This document shows positions 34,522 to 48,454 of a stretch of DNA of 64,000 bases, one piece after another (position 1 is the first letter of the stretch; each line of letters begins with the position of its first letter). The notes beneath the pieces were generated by a model, which worked only from the letters and a program-made list of their open reading frames with translations, had not been told where the DNA came from and did no database searches. A program made the translations under genes and the position numbers. The DNA comes from Niebla homalea (taxonomy: Eukaryota; Ascomycota; Lecanoromycetes; Lecanorales; Ramalinaceae). The stretch lies in contig JAHGAU010000030.1 of assembly GCA_019925105.1 (NCBI GenBank), forward strand, positions 771,140-835,139, read 5' to 3'.

Positions 34522-37500
34522 GATTCATATTTTTATATTATATTTATTATGGCGACGAACAAAGGGACCCCAGAGGTCCAAAACGATGCGTATATGCATA
34601 GCTTTAGTAACAGTGAGGGAAGTACATTAAATACGATAAGTGGAAGTAACGTGGTAGTTAAGAATAAAATAGTAAATAAACAAATAGTTTATATTAATAG
34701 AAACGGCGACGACGCGTATAAATAATATAATAATAATAAGCCGGATAACGCTTAAAATAAGTAAGGGAATTAAGGTTAATAAAATATATATATTAAAGCG
34801 CGTAAAACGCGTAATAATAATACGGAGATAATAAATAAATAAAAGGGTAAAAAGGCCAGTACGGTATTAATAATAAAGGGTATAAGCGGGGGGAAAAAGC
34901 GGGAAAACCGCGGTAAAAATATTATTAAAAATATATAAAAAGGAAATAAAGTTAATAAGGAAGATAAGACCTTAAAGGATTAAAATAAAAGGCGGAGATA
35001 ATATATCGCCCGGTAAATAAAGGTAAAAGGGCGGTAAAGGAGGTAATAAAGGCCTTAAAAGGACTTTTTGCGGTAGAATAAAAGGATATTACGTTAAAGA
35101 CCTAGTTAATATTATAGATTAAATTAAAAAGTATAAAAGACTTCTATATAAAAATAAAGGTAAAGTTAAAAAAAATGGAGCGCTTACGGGGCTTTTATAA
35201 GGCGGAAGTAAAAACGTTAATAAAAGGTAAAAAGAACGGTTTAAAGTTAAAGGTATAAAATAAAGATATAAAGGCGGTAACCCCTTAAGCGAAAAAAAGT
35301 TAAGCGATAAAGATAATAAAAAAGGTATTTATAGTAAAAAATAAAAAAATAACGGAGGAGAAAATAACTATATTAAAGAAAGCGAGGATAATAATAATCC
35401 GCCTATTAAATAATAAGGAGAAAAATACGGTTATAGAAATAAACCCGTTATAATTAATAAAAACTTTTAAGATAATAACGGAACTATTAATAAAATAGAT
35501 TATTACGGTACGTAAACTATAAAGTAAAGATATTTTCCTTAATATAACGTTATTAAAAATAAAAGAAAGCTTAAAGAAATTTAAGGTTTAACTTAATAAG
35601 GAAGAATATAAATCGGTTAAGGTTTTAAGGTAATTATTTATTATTATAATAAATAAGATATATTTATTACGTTTTATAAAAATTAAAAAAAAGGTTACGT
35701 TAAAAAATAAAAAAAAAAGAATATAATTTTTTATTTAAGGCTTAAGATCGTTAACTATAAACTTCCTTTAATAATAAAAAGATTTTATTCCTTAAAATAT
35801 ATAAAAAAATATTTTACCGTTATATTAAGCGTAACGTTAATAAAAATATATAATAACGTCTTAAATAAAAGGATTATTAAAAAAATCTCTTAAAATAATT
35901 TAATTATAGGATAAAACGGCGGATATTAATTAATATTTTTAATATTAAAATTATAAATATATTATTATAAAATATTTTAATATTATAAAATATATAATTT
36001 ATATTAAGGGCTATAATATTTATAAATATATAAAGTTAATAATTAAAAAGCTTATAAAAAACGCACTTAAATATATTACGTATAATAAAGAAAAATACTT
36101 AATATAAGATTTTAAGTAAACAATAAGAGTTAAGGAGATTAAACGTAAAGAAACCCGGATAATTATAAAAATTTAACGGTATAATACATACGGAATTAAT
36201 TTAACGGGTTAACTTAAAATAGTTTTAAAACGTAAGCTTAATTAATTAAATAATAAGGGGTAAATAATAATAACGGATAAAATAAAAAAAAAGAAGTTTT
36301 TCGCGATCTTAATTTTAAGGGTTAACCGTTATATATCTTTAATAATAGCCGGGAAGGTATTAAATTAAAAAATATTTAACTTTAATAAAAAGTCCGTAAC
36401 TTAAATAAGTATAGATAAAGGAGCCCTTATAAAGGTTAATATATAATATATTAACGTTTTTAAGAATAATATAATATAACGTCCGTAATAAAAGAATTAA
36501 AGCAATAATTTTAATATTTAAGTTTAAAAAAGTTAAGGATATTAATATTATAATAATATAAAAATTACCGTATAATTTATATATATATTTATTTATTAAC
36601 CCGGGGAATAAGTTTTACTTAACCTTTAAGGGGGATAAAATAATTAAAATATACTTCTTTATAAATAAGCGGTTTAATATAAATAATTAAGATATTATTT
36701 ATTATAATAAAAACCTTTATATATTCCGTATTATAAAAAAAAGGACTTAAAAAACGACCTTAATATTTATAACGTATATAACCCGTTACCGGTTAATAAG
36801 GAAAGACTATTTATAATATTATTACTTAAAAAAGTTTTAATTACTTTAAATAAGTATATATTACTTAAAGACTTTAATTTATATTATTATATATAAAATA
36901 AAAAAGGATATATAATAAATTATATTAAATTAAATGACTTATTAATAGTTACCGTTTAAGCTAACCTTTTATTATTAATATTATAAAAATTTATTACGTA
37001 AGAAAATTATAAATTTAAAACGATAATTAATTTAACCTTTAATATAAAAGGGGTTATTAACGTAATTATAATATATAGGTTATGAAAGGATTTAAAATAT
37101 AACTTAAATTATATATTAATATAAATAACCTTAGATTAAACCGTTAATATGACCTTATTATTACCGATAAAGAAAACGTAAAAAATAATTAAAATAATAA
37201 AGGTTTATAAGAAAGCGGAGGAAATAATAATATAATTCACAGACCTCCTTTAATTAAATAATAAAGATTAAATTATTTTTTTTATAAAGTAAATAATAAA
37301 GGTATTAAATGAAAAAATTAATAAAATAATCCCGATAATAAAGCCCTTTTAAAAAGTTAAAACCTATTAAAGTAAAGGATATATAACCGTAAATATAAAA
37401 ATAAACAAATTAATAAAGTAAACTTTTAAGTATAAGAATTAAAAGATATTTAATTAATTAAAGATTATTTAAAAAAAAAAAAGAAAATTATTAAGAAAAT

Positions 37501-40345
37501 TAAATAAATATACTTTTAATTTACGGTATATAATTTAACGGTTTTATATTATAATATTTAAAAGTTAATAAAGTATAATAAAGAATAAAATAAAAAATTA
37601 AAGTTTATCCTTAAATTCTTATTTTTTAAGAAACCCGATAATATATTAATTAATACCTTTAACGGTAAAATTAAGGCCCTTAAAGGAACATTTTCCCCCC
37701 CTTTTTTAAAGGTTAATTTAAACAATATCGACGGCGTTATATATTTTAACCCCGTATTAATAAATAAGGTAATAATATAAAATATAATAATTAAAATAAT
37801 TAGTAAATTAAAGAAAAATAAAGCCCCGGGATTAAATAAGATTCTTAATAGATTCCTATTAATAATAATATTACCGTTTAAAAGGGTTTTTACCTATTTT
37901 TTTTTTAAATATATCTTAACGTCGGTTATTATTTACGTAAGTTTAAAAAGGTAAAAACGATTATCCTTAAGAAGCTTATTAAGCTGGATTACTTTAAAAT
38001 AAAATCTTATAAACCTATTATATTCCTTTATACGTTAAGGAAGGCTTTAAAAATAATAATAATAAAGATCCTTAATAATTATATAAAGAATTACGGACTT
38101 TTCCCCGATTAATAAATAAAAATAAAAAGAAATTAATTAATAAAAATAACTCTTAAAAAATTAATTAACGGCGTATATATAATATAAAGTTAAGGGAAAA
38201 ACTATATTATAAGTTTTTTTTTTTAATATTATAAGTGCTTTTAATAAAATAAATTATTAAAAATTATTATATAACTTAAAGAAAAAAAGGATGTTACCCT
38301 TTTTAATTAAGTAAATAAAGAATTTCTTAAGCAACCAAGTTATACTAATTAACCTAGGATAAAAAATAAGCCCGATAAAGCTTATTATAACGGGGATTCC
38401 TTAAAGATCGTTTATTTTTCTTATATTATTTTTATTTTTTAACGGTTTATTAATCGAAAAGCTTATTAAGTTAAAATAAAAGGTTTAAATTAAAAACTTT
38501 ATCGATAACGTTTATTTTTTAACTTATAATACCTTTATACGTATAAATTATCTGGAATTAAAATAAACTTATAAAATTTGTTTTTAATAAATAAGAACTT
38601 ACGGGGCTTAATTTATATTATATAAGTATAAATTTATTTATATAATTAAAAGCTTAAAATTATACGATATAATAATTATAATAAATTTAAATAGAATTAC
38701 GATAAAGCTGGATATTAATATTAAAGTCTTTAATTTTTAAGTAAATAAAAAGTTGGACTAAAAGGATTATATAAAAAAGGTTTAAAAAAAATAACTTTAT
38801 AGGAAAAGGGTTTTACTTTTTTTATTATATTAATATAAGGAGTTATATTATAGAAGGCCTGGATTATTTATTAAGCCGTAATAAAATTAACTATAATATA
38901 CGTTATAGTTATTTAATATATACCTAAAAGTACTCCGGGATATAGGAAAAAGCTTATTTAAATATTATAGAAAGTCTCAAACCGGTATTTAAGAGTAATT
39001 AACGGTATTTATAAAGTAATTTTTATCCCGGTATTAAAGTTTAAGGTTTTTATACCATTAATTAAAGTCTTATTAAATTAAATAGTCGCTTAAATAAAAC
39101 TAAAGAAATATATATATTTAATTATAATAATAGGAAACGGGCGGATTTATTAGAATTTTAATAAGCTTTAAGTTAAAAAGAATAAATTAAAAATACTTAT
39201 CCTTTTTTTTATTAAGATAAAGTAGGAATAAATTAAAAAAAAAGTTAACTTTATTAATATCCCGGAAATTAATTTAAACGTATATAAACTCCCGTTAAGT
39301 ATAAAAGAAACCGAAATTAAAAGGATTTAAAAAATAAAAGTTATAACGATTACTTTATAGGCTATAATAAAATAAATTAAATATTAATAAAAGTATAAAG
39401 ACTTTATATTTTAAACTTATTATTATTTAACTCTTAACGATAAAAAGATTATTAATAAGTATTTCCGTTATTATAATATTATAAAAAAGGATAATAACGT
39501 ATTAATAATTTAATTCCGGACGGATAAAAACGGTTTAACTTATTTCCTATTTATTATATATACCGGAGGTCGGATAGATACCGGATATAAATATAAATAA
39601 AGAAAATAAAATATTATATATATCTTTATTTCTTATTCTTTATTTATAAAGGTTAAATTAAGACTTATTATAAAAATTAATACTTATAATTACCGTTTAA
39701 TATTATTTATAAAGTAAAATATCCGGGTAATTATTAAGTTTATAATATTTACCGGATTATTATTATAATTTAACTTCGTTATAAAGATAAATAAGGTTAT
39801 TAAAGACCTTACGGAAAAGGCCCATTACCGGTTAAAGAAGAAAAAGAGAAGCGGAAACCGGTTATATTAATTATATAAACTAGAAAACATTTTCTATAGC
39901 CGTAAAAATATAATAATAAACGTTTATTAAAAATCTTTAAAAAAGTTAATAATAATAATAATATAAAAAAGGTATATATTAAACGTATAAATATTAATAA
40001 AAACATTTAAAGGTATTACGTAAAATTAAAGTAATATAAATATATAAAAAACCGGAAAAATAATAAACTTAAAAATAGCCTTTATAAGGATATAATCGTA
40101 ATATTATGGATTTTCTTAAGGGAGTTAAAATACAGGAAGTATATAAATAAATTATTATTTTTTAAACGGCCGTTAACATTTTCTACCTTAAGGGATAAAG
40201 GGTAAAGGCTTAATAAACGCCGGTTTTTACCTTAACGTTATAAGTATCAGGTTTTTACGGTTACCAGTAAGGTTAAAAGGCCGCGTATTAAGGAACGCCG
40301 GAATTAGCTTAGCTAGATCCGTAATATAAATCAATCAATTAATCA
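34522..40345 (+). mobile_element. Full-length LINE (Tad1-type), RIP-degraded
   Basis: 5824 bp, flanked by the 13 bp duplication ATATTTATTTAAC (34509-34521 and 40346-40358), ending in a TCAA-type repeat tail. It carries the same 3' end as the truncated copy at 19159-21984. ORF1 starts at 34549 (MATNKGTPEVQNDAY) and its first 120 bp or so are nearly unmutated. In ORF2 an endonuclease-like segment ends near 37140 (IINLTF, then QITLDQTV, recalling IDLTF and SDHxPI). The reverse transcriptase opening is near 37800 (KAPGLNKILNRF) and continues into a YTLRKAL block near 38030. The order ORF1, endonuclease, reverse transcriptase fits Tad1-clade fungal LINEs. TAA/TAG stops from RIP disrupt every frame after the first 60 codons. 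Confidence 0.87.
34549..34722 (+). pseudogene. LINE ORF1, surviving start
   Basis: Open frame from ATG 34549 to the first in-frame TAA near 34722. It encodes a hydrophilic Asn/Ser-rich N-terminus that becomes progressively AT-biased. It begins 27 bp inside the element, so the 5' leader is very short. Confidence 0.6.
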
Positions 40346-40358
40346 ATATTTATTTAAC

Positions 40359-41268
40359 TTAATATTATAATTAAATAGTTACGTTAATTTGATTAAATTT
40401 AATAAATATTTTAAATCCTTATTTTTATATTTTTACCCGGAATCTTTCATCATTATTATAATTTACGGTAAGGAATTTTATTAACTTATATTACATTTAA
40501 TTAAAAGAAAATAATCTTAGGTATTCAAGTTTTTTGCTTCCAACGTTAATAATTATGTTAAAGTTTTTATTATAAGTTTTTAAACTAACTTCATTTATTT
40601 TTAATTTCAATTTTCTAGTATTAAATTATCCGCAAATTTATTTTCCAGCATATAAGTATTCTGAGTGCTAGCGAGCTGAACGAGCAGGAAAAGCTTATAT
40701 ATGTGCTCGCTTGGCCTCTAAGTGCTCGTGACTTTTCGCGAGTTTCTTTCTTTATTTATAAGTTTACCACTTGCTTGTGAATTTTTTAACTTAACGTTTT
40801 TTTTAATCGAGTTACCCCCTTTAATTACCCCCCCCTTGAAAATAAATTACTAGCTTTAAGGGTAACTTACAGCTAAAATAGCCGAATCTATAATCTATTT
40901 TAAAAAACGTTGAATATTACGGCTTATAAGGGGGATTACGGGTATACCGGTTATTAAGAAATTTGAATAATTTTTTTAAAAGAGATAAAAACAATTATTT
41001 TACCGTTTTAAACGTTTTTAATTTTAACTTTTTTTTTATTTACTTAAGACCGCTTAAAGCGTTCGTAAGTTTTCTAACCTGCTTATAAGCAGCTCGCGAG
41101 AGGTTTAAGTGAATAAATCCTTTTTTTTTAATTTTTACTTTATCCGAGCAGATCGTAGATTTGCTGATATATCCGTCTTAACACTTGCAGGGGGGGGTTA
41201 CGGGTATAACCGTCCGCTAAAAGAGTTTAAAAAATTAAAAGAATAAAAAACTATTATCTTACCGTTTT
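40359..41268. repeat. AT-rich DNA with an imperfect tandem repeat (about 265 bp unit)
   Basis: A unit at about 40920-41185 (GATTACGGGTATA, TACCGTTTTAAA, TTCGTAAGTTTTCTAACCTGC, GGTTTAAGTGAATAA) recurs as a second unit starting about 41190, whose right half is displaced to 46892-47060 by the Copia insertion. A GC-normal patch at 40655-40745 carries GAGC/GCTCG motifs repeated several times. No coding sequence is seen. Origin unknown; it may be the remains of another element end. Confidence 0.6.
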
Positions 41269-41273
41269 AAAGG

Positions 41274-41500
41274 TGTCAGCCTAGGTGCAGGCATGGTGGT
41301 AGTGTTGCGGACATGGAGTGTTACTGAGCCGTTATATAAGCGGTGCCAAGATACTCTTATAATATATATATATCTTATTACCTGGCCGTATATCCTAGAT
41401 TAACTGGGTATATCCTATAGTCTTCTTTTATAGATATATCTTTATAAATTATATTTAATTTATATTACCTTATTATACTTATACGTTTATACGTATAATA
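41274..41500 (+). repeat. 5' LTR of the second Copia family
   Basis: 227 bp. The first 70 bp or so are GC-normal, the rest RIP-mutated. It is followed by GTTATAAGCCCGATT, a possible primer-binding site whose unmutated form would contain GAGCCCG. Confidence 0.88.
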
Positions 41501-44500
41501 GTTATAAGCCCGATTATATATATATAGTATAATTATTAAAGATTTAAATTATTTATTTAATAATTGAATTACGTAAATATAGCTTTTAAGCTATATACTT
41601 AAAGAATAATATATAAAGATTTAAGTAAGAAGTAAAAAGGAATTAACTTTTCTTTTTTCTTATTAATTAATTAATTAATTTAAAATAAGCTTTTATAAAG
41701 TAAAACTTATTAATTTTAAAAACTGGAATATATAATTATCTATTATTAAAAGAAAGGTAACGGGATATTATATTTAGGATTTTATAAACTTTATCCTTAA
41801 TATTAAGCTTAGAATATTAATAAAACTTAATAAACCAGAAGTTTTTTAAGCCTTAAGTGATTAAACTATAAATATTATAATTATATATAAAATACGTATA
41901 ATATAATATAAAAATTACGTATTATAATAAGAAAAGCAGGATATTTTATTAATAAAGCTTAACGATTCTATTTATACTTTAATAAATAAAATAAATCTTA
42001 TATATTTTTAAGACGTAAAAGTCTATCCATAGGACTTCCTTTAAACTTTTTAATTAAAATTAATATCCTTAAACTCCGCCCGCTTTTTAAAAATAAAGAA
42101 GTAATATTATCGTATTAAAACCGGGTTTAAATCTTAATAAAGTGCTGAATTTTAAGTAAATAAATAAATATATATATTAACTTAAGTTAGGAATAATCGT
42201 TTTATAAAAGCCTTGGATTATAAATATATATTCTGCAAATTTTTAATAATAATTAAGAAATATATATTAATATTATCCTAAATATATAAGTTTAATATTA
42301 ATAACGTAATAGATTACGTTATAACCCTTATTACCGCTAAGGAAAAATTTAAATATTATATCCGACTCTATAATGTAAAAAAGACGATTTTAATATATTT
42401 CACGTTTATAATTAACGATAAAAAAACCGATAATAATAATACTTTAAAGGAATTAATAAAATTAACCTATAAAAGTAATATAATTAAGCCAATTAAATAC
42501 CTATATAATATAAAATATTGATTTAGTGAATATAATTATTTTTAAAGTAATCGGCTTAATAAATTATTAAATTTTAAGTGAAATTTAATAATTATAAAAA
42601 AAATAAAGGATAAACTTAAGGATTAAAAGATTAAGGATAAGATTAATAAGGCTTTTAAGAAGTCCAGAAATATTAAATAAAAGGAAAAGCCGTTATTAAT
42701 ATTATTAAACGATAAGTATAAAGCTTTTATTATTTTAAGAAATATAGATTTTAGATTATTATAAATTATAAATAGCGGGTTTATAATATATATTTATAAT
42801 AATATTATAAGAAACGGCTTTATTAAAGAAATAGATTACGAAAATAATATTATCGTTATAAATATAAATAATAATAAAGTTAAAATATTAAGAAATATTA
42901 CCTTTTACGTTAATAAACCTATTAAGGGAAAGGCTAAAATTACGTTTATAAAAATGGTTTATATTTTAAATTTTATAATAAACTATTTATTTAATAATAT
43001 TCTTAAGTAAAAAGGTATATACTTTAAATAATAAAAACGTATACTTATCCATAAAGGATAACCTATAATATTATTTAATTTTACCGGTAATCTTTACGTT
43101 TTCGAAAATAATACTAAATAATAAGATATTAATAATACTTTTTTAATTAATAAAGTTATTTTAAAACGATTAATAAAGTTATTAATAAAGTTAAAAATAA
43201 TAACGGAATAACATTAATTCCTTATTTATATTAATAATAATTCTATTTAATACCTTATAAGAATAGTTAAAAAAGTAAAGATATAAATAAAAAGAAGGTT
43301 TTAAAGATAAATAATTATAAAGTTTATACTTTATTAAAGGCTTATCGAATTATATTAAGGTTATTATATAAAATAAAGATTTTATTAATACCTTTTTTTT
43401 TTAAATTATTTACAATCTTATATAAATAAGTATTACAATAAATTATAATTGACAAGTATTATATATCGCTTATTCCGAGTATAATTTTTAAATAATATAT
43501 ATTTATAAGTATAAGTTAAAAGTAAATAATATCCTACGGAAAGTTATTAAAATAATTAAGACCCGATTCTATTATAACGTAACCTTCATTCGATTAAACG
43601 GTAAGATATTATTGGGATTTGAGTTTAATAGCTTTATCAATAAATTTAATTCTACTTTTAAGCCGTTAATATTAAATACCGTAATATGAAATAAATATTT
43701 AGAACGGAAAAATGGATTATTTATTATTAAAGTATAAGCGATAGGACTATAAGTAAATCTACCTTAATTCTTATGATTATAAATTATATAAACGGCCGAT
43801 TTCCTTATAAATTAAATATTAATAAAAAAACATATATAAATTATATTATTTAAGAAAGTTATAAATTTAAAGTTAAACCTTTAATATTTAAAATAATATA
43901 ATTATAAACCTTACTTATTTAATTGATTTATTTTAAGGAAAGAAAAGTTCGTATTAAAAGTATATATTAATTTCCTTATCAATTATTATAATATTGATAT
44001 TTATAATATTTAAATACTTAATTAAAGAAAAATTATTTATACCCGAAACGTTTTTTTTAATAAAAAGGAATTCTATAAAATAAATGAAATCGATATAACT
44101 TAAATTAAAAATAAGTTATTCCTTAAGGTCTTATTAATAAATATTATATATTTTATAATAACGATTAATAATAAGGAAAATAAAGAAGATAAATAAAATG
44201 GAATTACCGGGATAAGACCTTTAAAAAAAATAAAGAATAATAATAATAATATTTTTCTTTATTAACTTTAACGTTTATTAATTATAACTTTATAAACGAG
44301 GATAACGTTAAAGGTAATAATAATAACGGTAATAGTTCCGGGGGAATAATAATAGCGATAATAAAGATAACGTTCTACCTGTTTTAATATTAACTTTAAA
44401 GTTTACCTAATATTTAAAAAGAAAGATAATAATAAATCGGACTTTAATATAAATAATATTATTAAAGGAAAAAGGATTAAACGAGGTATAAAGAAAGTAA

Positions 44501-46659
44501 ACTATATTATAACTCTTAATTCAATTAAAAACGGTTTAAAGTTATTATATTACGTAATATTTATTGCCTTTTTATTATTATTTAAGTTCTATAAGAATAA
44601 TAAGATCTTTTTTTTTATTTATTAAAATTAATAATTAAGGGTACGTTTTACCCTAATACTTTACCTTTTAAGCCGAAATATTATTATAATATATTAAAAT
44701 ATTTATATTCCGCGGACTTTAAGTTAATAACCGAAATAAAGCTTAATTTATTTAAGGTAAAAGGAATATAAAAAAAGGTCTTACTTAATTATATAGAAAA
44801 AGCGAATAAAGTATTTATTTTAATTATTTAAGTATTTAAGTATAAATTTAATAATAAAAGGTATTTTATAAAGTATAAAGCGAAGCTTTATATAAAAGGT
44901 AATTTATAAAAGATCAAATAAAATATATTTACCGCCACCTTAATAATACGAGTCTTAAGAGTACTTATAGTTATTATAATTATATTTAATTTAGAAATAA
45001 AGTAGTGGGACGCCGTTAATACGTTTACCAATAATAATATAAATAAACCTATATATATTAAATTATTAAATAAGTATAAAGATAAAGTCTTATTTCTCCT
45101 GCTTTAAGCTTTATATAAATTAAAATAATTATTAATATTATAATTCCGGAGTCTTTTATAAATATTAATAAACTTAAACTTAGAATAAATCCCGGAAGCT
45201 AAATATTTTTTTATTAACGATTATATAATGGTTTTCTTTTTTATATATAATATCGTTATTATTTATAATTAAGAGAATAATTAAAAAGTAAATAACTTTT
45301 AAAGTTAATTCTTTTAAAAATATAAGATAAGAAACTTAAATAAACTTAAATAATTCCTAAGTATAAAAATAATATAAAATAAATTAATTTATTAAATCCG
45401 TTTATATTTAAATAACTATATCGATAAGTTTATGGTTAAATTTAATATTATAATAATAAATTAAGTTCTTAAAGTATTTTTACGTAATACCGATATATTT
45501 ATTAAGAATATTAATTAAGTAATACCTTAAGAGATTTATATATATTAATAGTTCATTGGCTTAATTAACTTTATTACCGTAATAATAAAAATAAATATAG
45601 TTTTTTAGCCTTAAGACTATTTAAGTTCCTTATAAACCCGTTATAATATTATTAAGAATTAACTATATAAGTATTATAATATTTTACTTATCAAAAGCAT
45701 TATATAATCGTTTATAACGGGTATATTAAAGATCCCCATACCGTATTTATAGCTTTATTTAACGTATCCCTTATTAATAATACGGAGATACGGTATAGTT
45801 TATAAAGCTATATTTTTAAGTTCTTTAAGGGCTTAATTATATAAAAAATGCTAAAGTAAAAAACGGTAATAATAAGCTTTATTAAAGTTAAATCCTTTAA
45901 TTTTATCCTTATAATAAAAGAGCTTATATAATAGAACCGTTTCTTTAAATTAATTATATTAAACTTATTATAGTTATTAAAGATTAAATATAATAATACT
46001 TAAATAATCCGTATAATTTAAGGGATAAACTTATAGTTTGTAATAAAACTCCGTTATATAAAGATATGTTATTATTAATTATAATAAAAATATTAAAAGA
46101 AAACGATTAATATTAAGTATATATTAATAATAAAGATATTAACGGACGGCCTTATAAAGTCCTTATTTTTATAAAAATATAAAGAATTCGTTAAATTTTT
46201 AAACCTTAAAGATAATAAACCCCGGGAAAACCTTATATCGTAATATGACTTAATAAAACCCCGGAAATATCGTTTTAAAAGATTTAACTCTTAAAAATTT
46301 ATAATTATAAACCGGGTATACGATAATTTTTCCGGGTTCTTTTATTTTTACGATTTTTTCAATTTATATCTTTTTTTTAGCGTATATTTAATAATAATTA
46401 TTTAATAATATTATATAAAATAATGCTTGGAGTTTTATTAAGTAAATATAAAGCTTTAAAATTAATTAATATATTAAAATTTTATTATTATTATTACTTT
46501 CCGGGTTACCGTTTTTTTTTAATTAAAACTTTAAAGTTCTTAAAAAACGTACTTTTATTATATAAATTTCTCGGTTTATTAATAAGCTTATTTATAATAT
46601 AAAAAGTAACTATATAATAATATTTAGGACTTTTATTAAATAATAATCTTAAAAAGGTA

Positions 46660-46886
46660 TATTAGCTTAAGTATAAATATAATAAAAATATTACGGATAT
46701 AAAATATTATTAAGCCGTTATATAAACGGTATTAAGATACTCTTATAATACGTATATGTTTTATTACCTAACCGTATATCCTAGATTAATTAGGTATATC
46801 TTATAGTTTTCTTTTATAAATCCATCTTTATAGATTATACTTAATTCATACTACCCCATCATACTCATACGTCCATACGTATGATA
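46660..46886 (+). repeat. 3' LTR of the second Copia family
   Basis: 227 bp. The start is fully RIP-mutated (TATTAGCTTAAG for TGTCAGCCTAGG) and the last 40 bp or so are GC-normal. It is preceded by a short purine-rich AAAAAGG that may be the polypurine tract. Confidence 0.88.
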
Positions 46887-46891
46887 AAAGG

Positions 46892-47083
46892 TTTCTAATT
46901 TTTTTTTTATTTACTCGGGACCGTTTAGAGTATTCGTGAGTTTTCTAACCTACTTATAAGTAATTTATGAACGGTTTAAGTGAATAATTTCCTTTTTTTT
47001 TTTTACTTACTCGATCCGAGTAGGTTACCGTTTTACTGATACCTTAACGTATATTATTAATTTAAAATTAAGATTATTTCATT
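46892..47083. repeat. Right half of the interrupted tandem repeat unit
   Basis: Continues the second 265 bp unit after the Copia insertion and aligns with 41012-41185 (for example GTGAGTTTTCTAACCTACTTATAAG). It ends at the target duplication of the next element. Confidence 0.65.
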
Positions 47084-47088
47084 AAAGT

Positions 47089-47260
47089 TGTGATGGTTTA
47101 ATGGCCGATACCTCCAGCCTCGGCCTACCTTCCTTATCAGGTTTAGCTCCCGGGGGGGCTTAACGTATATACCTATTATACGTATATTACCTATATTATA
47201 GTTATCTTTATAGCTATTATTTATTTATTATTAAGACTTACTTATTCTAATACTCTAATA
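47089..47260 (+). repeat. 5' LTR of the 1.36 kb element
   Basis: 172 bp. Contains a GC-rich start (GATACCTCCAGCCTCGGCC) that is also present in the 3' copy; the distal half is RIP-mutated. Confidence 0.85.
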
Positions 47261-48277
47261 TAGTAATAGTTATCCGTAATTATATTACGACGTTATAATA
47301 GTTAAATTATAAGAACCCGGGCTTTTTATCGTTAAGATTAACCGGGTTATTATTAAGTTTAAGCCACTCGGTAAGAAACTATAGAGTTTCTTGCTTTATT
47401 TATATTACCTTACTTTAAACGATAAGGAAATTATATTATCTTTATTAGCTAAGACGTCTCAATATTATTATTCAACTATTATTAAGAATATAAGCCGCTT
47501 AATAAAAAACTATAAAAACTCCTACCCTACTTACCTTACTACCTGATTTCCTTAATACTTATACTATAATAATTAAAATATTATTATATATATTATACCT
47601 TTCGACTAACCTTATAAAGACGTTAAGCTATTACTTGAATTAAGCCGTCCAATAAAGCCGTATAAAAAGCATACGTAATTTATATTTTAAAGTCGACTTT
47701 ATAGATAAACCGATTAATAAACGGATACTTAATTATAATACTTAAAAAGCCCGTTATTTAATTTAATTTCTTTAATAAGATAAATAACGAGTTCCTTTTA
47801 CCTTTTATTTCTTATTTATCCTTTTCCGTATTAATATTATAATTTATAAAATATAGAGTTTTACTTTATTAAAGTTAAAATTAATAATAAATAAATATAA
47901 AGGTTATATTACGGGTAAAGGATTTAAGAGAAAAGAGTATTTATAAAATTATAATAATAATGTCCTTATTAAATATCTTATATTAAGCCGTTTTTTAATT
48001 AAAAAGTATATAACTTAATTATTTATCGGAGAATCCGTTAATTAACTTAATTCTTATCGGTTTTTTCCTTAGTTTTTTTACGTTTATATTTGTTTAAATA
48101 CGATTTTTTTCAATATATATCTTAAACGGTTTTTACTTCTTAATATAGATATTTATTTATAGTAATTATAACATATTTAAAACTTTATCTAGATAATTCT
48201 TACCTTAAAGATAATATTAATAATAATAAATACGGTAAGTAATTCGTAGGAGCTTACCGTCGTAAAAGGGGGGATCG

Positions 48278-48449
48278 TATAATGGTTTAATGGCCGATAC
48301 CTCCAGCCTCGGCCTACCTTCCTTATCAGGCCTAGCTCCTAAGGGGGCTTAGCGTACATACCTACCATGCGTATACCACCTATATCATAGCTACCTTCAT
48401 AGCTATTATTCATTCATTACTAGGACCTACCTACTCCAGTACCCTGACA
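48278..48449 (+). repeat. 3' LTR of the 1.36 kb element
   Basis: 172 bp, mostly GC-normal except for its first bases (TATAATGG for TGTGATGG). It is the best-preserved copy for defining the family. Confidence 0.85.
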
Positions 48450-48454
48450 AAAGT

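Larger units (their letters stand above)
41274..46886 (+). mobile_element. Ty1/Copia LTR retrotransposon (second family), RIP-degraded
   Basis: 5613 bp, with 227 bp LTRs (41274-41500 and 46660-46886), ends TGTCA/TGACA, and the 5 bp duplication AAAGG (41269-41273 and 46887-46891). The two LTRs align without gaps at the start and differ by C-to-T and G-to-A changes. The plus-strand translation shows Copia reverse transcriptase landmarks near 45100-45480 (an ALYGLKQ-like block, then a YVDDIV-like block read as IYNIVIIY) and Copia RNase H near 45750-45900 (a DASF-like block, TRYS, then a KQKTVTISS-like block). Gag and integrase should lie at 41.6-44.9 kb but are too mutated for me to place. It is inserted in the second unit of the 265 bp tandem repeat. 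Confidence 0.88.
47089..48449 (+). mobile_element. Non-autonomous LTR element, 1361 bp (TRIM/LARD-like)
   Basis: LTRs of 172 bp (47089-47260 and 48278-48449), ends TG...TGACA, duplication AAAGT (47084-47088 and 48450-48454). A purine-rich AAAAGGGGGGATCG directly precedes the 3' LTR as polypurine tract, so it points plus. The interior of 1017 bp is RIP-mutated and shows no reverse transcriptase or integrase landmark, so it would depend on enzymes from another element. Outer parts of both LTRs (47091-47160 and 48290-48449) are unmutated. The LTRs share TGACA ends with the Copia element nearby but not the rest of the sequence. Confidence 0.85.

Noticed and set aside
39809..40006. A 65-codon minus-strand open frame
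   Set aside because: Antisense to the LINE ORF2 tail; composition explained by AT-rich sequence.
41319..41500. Copia LTR starting at 41319 with 182 bp LTRs
   Set aside because: No target duplication fitted; extending to 41274 gives equal 227 bp LTRs, TGTCA/TGACA ends and the AAAGG duplication.
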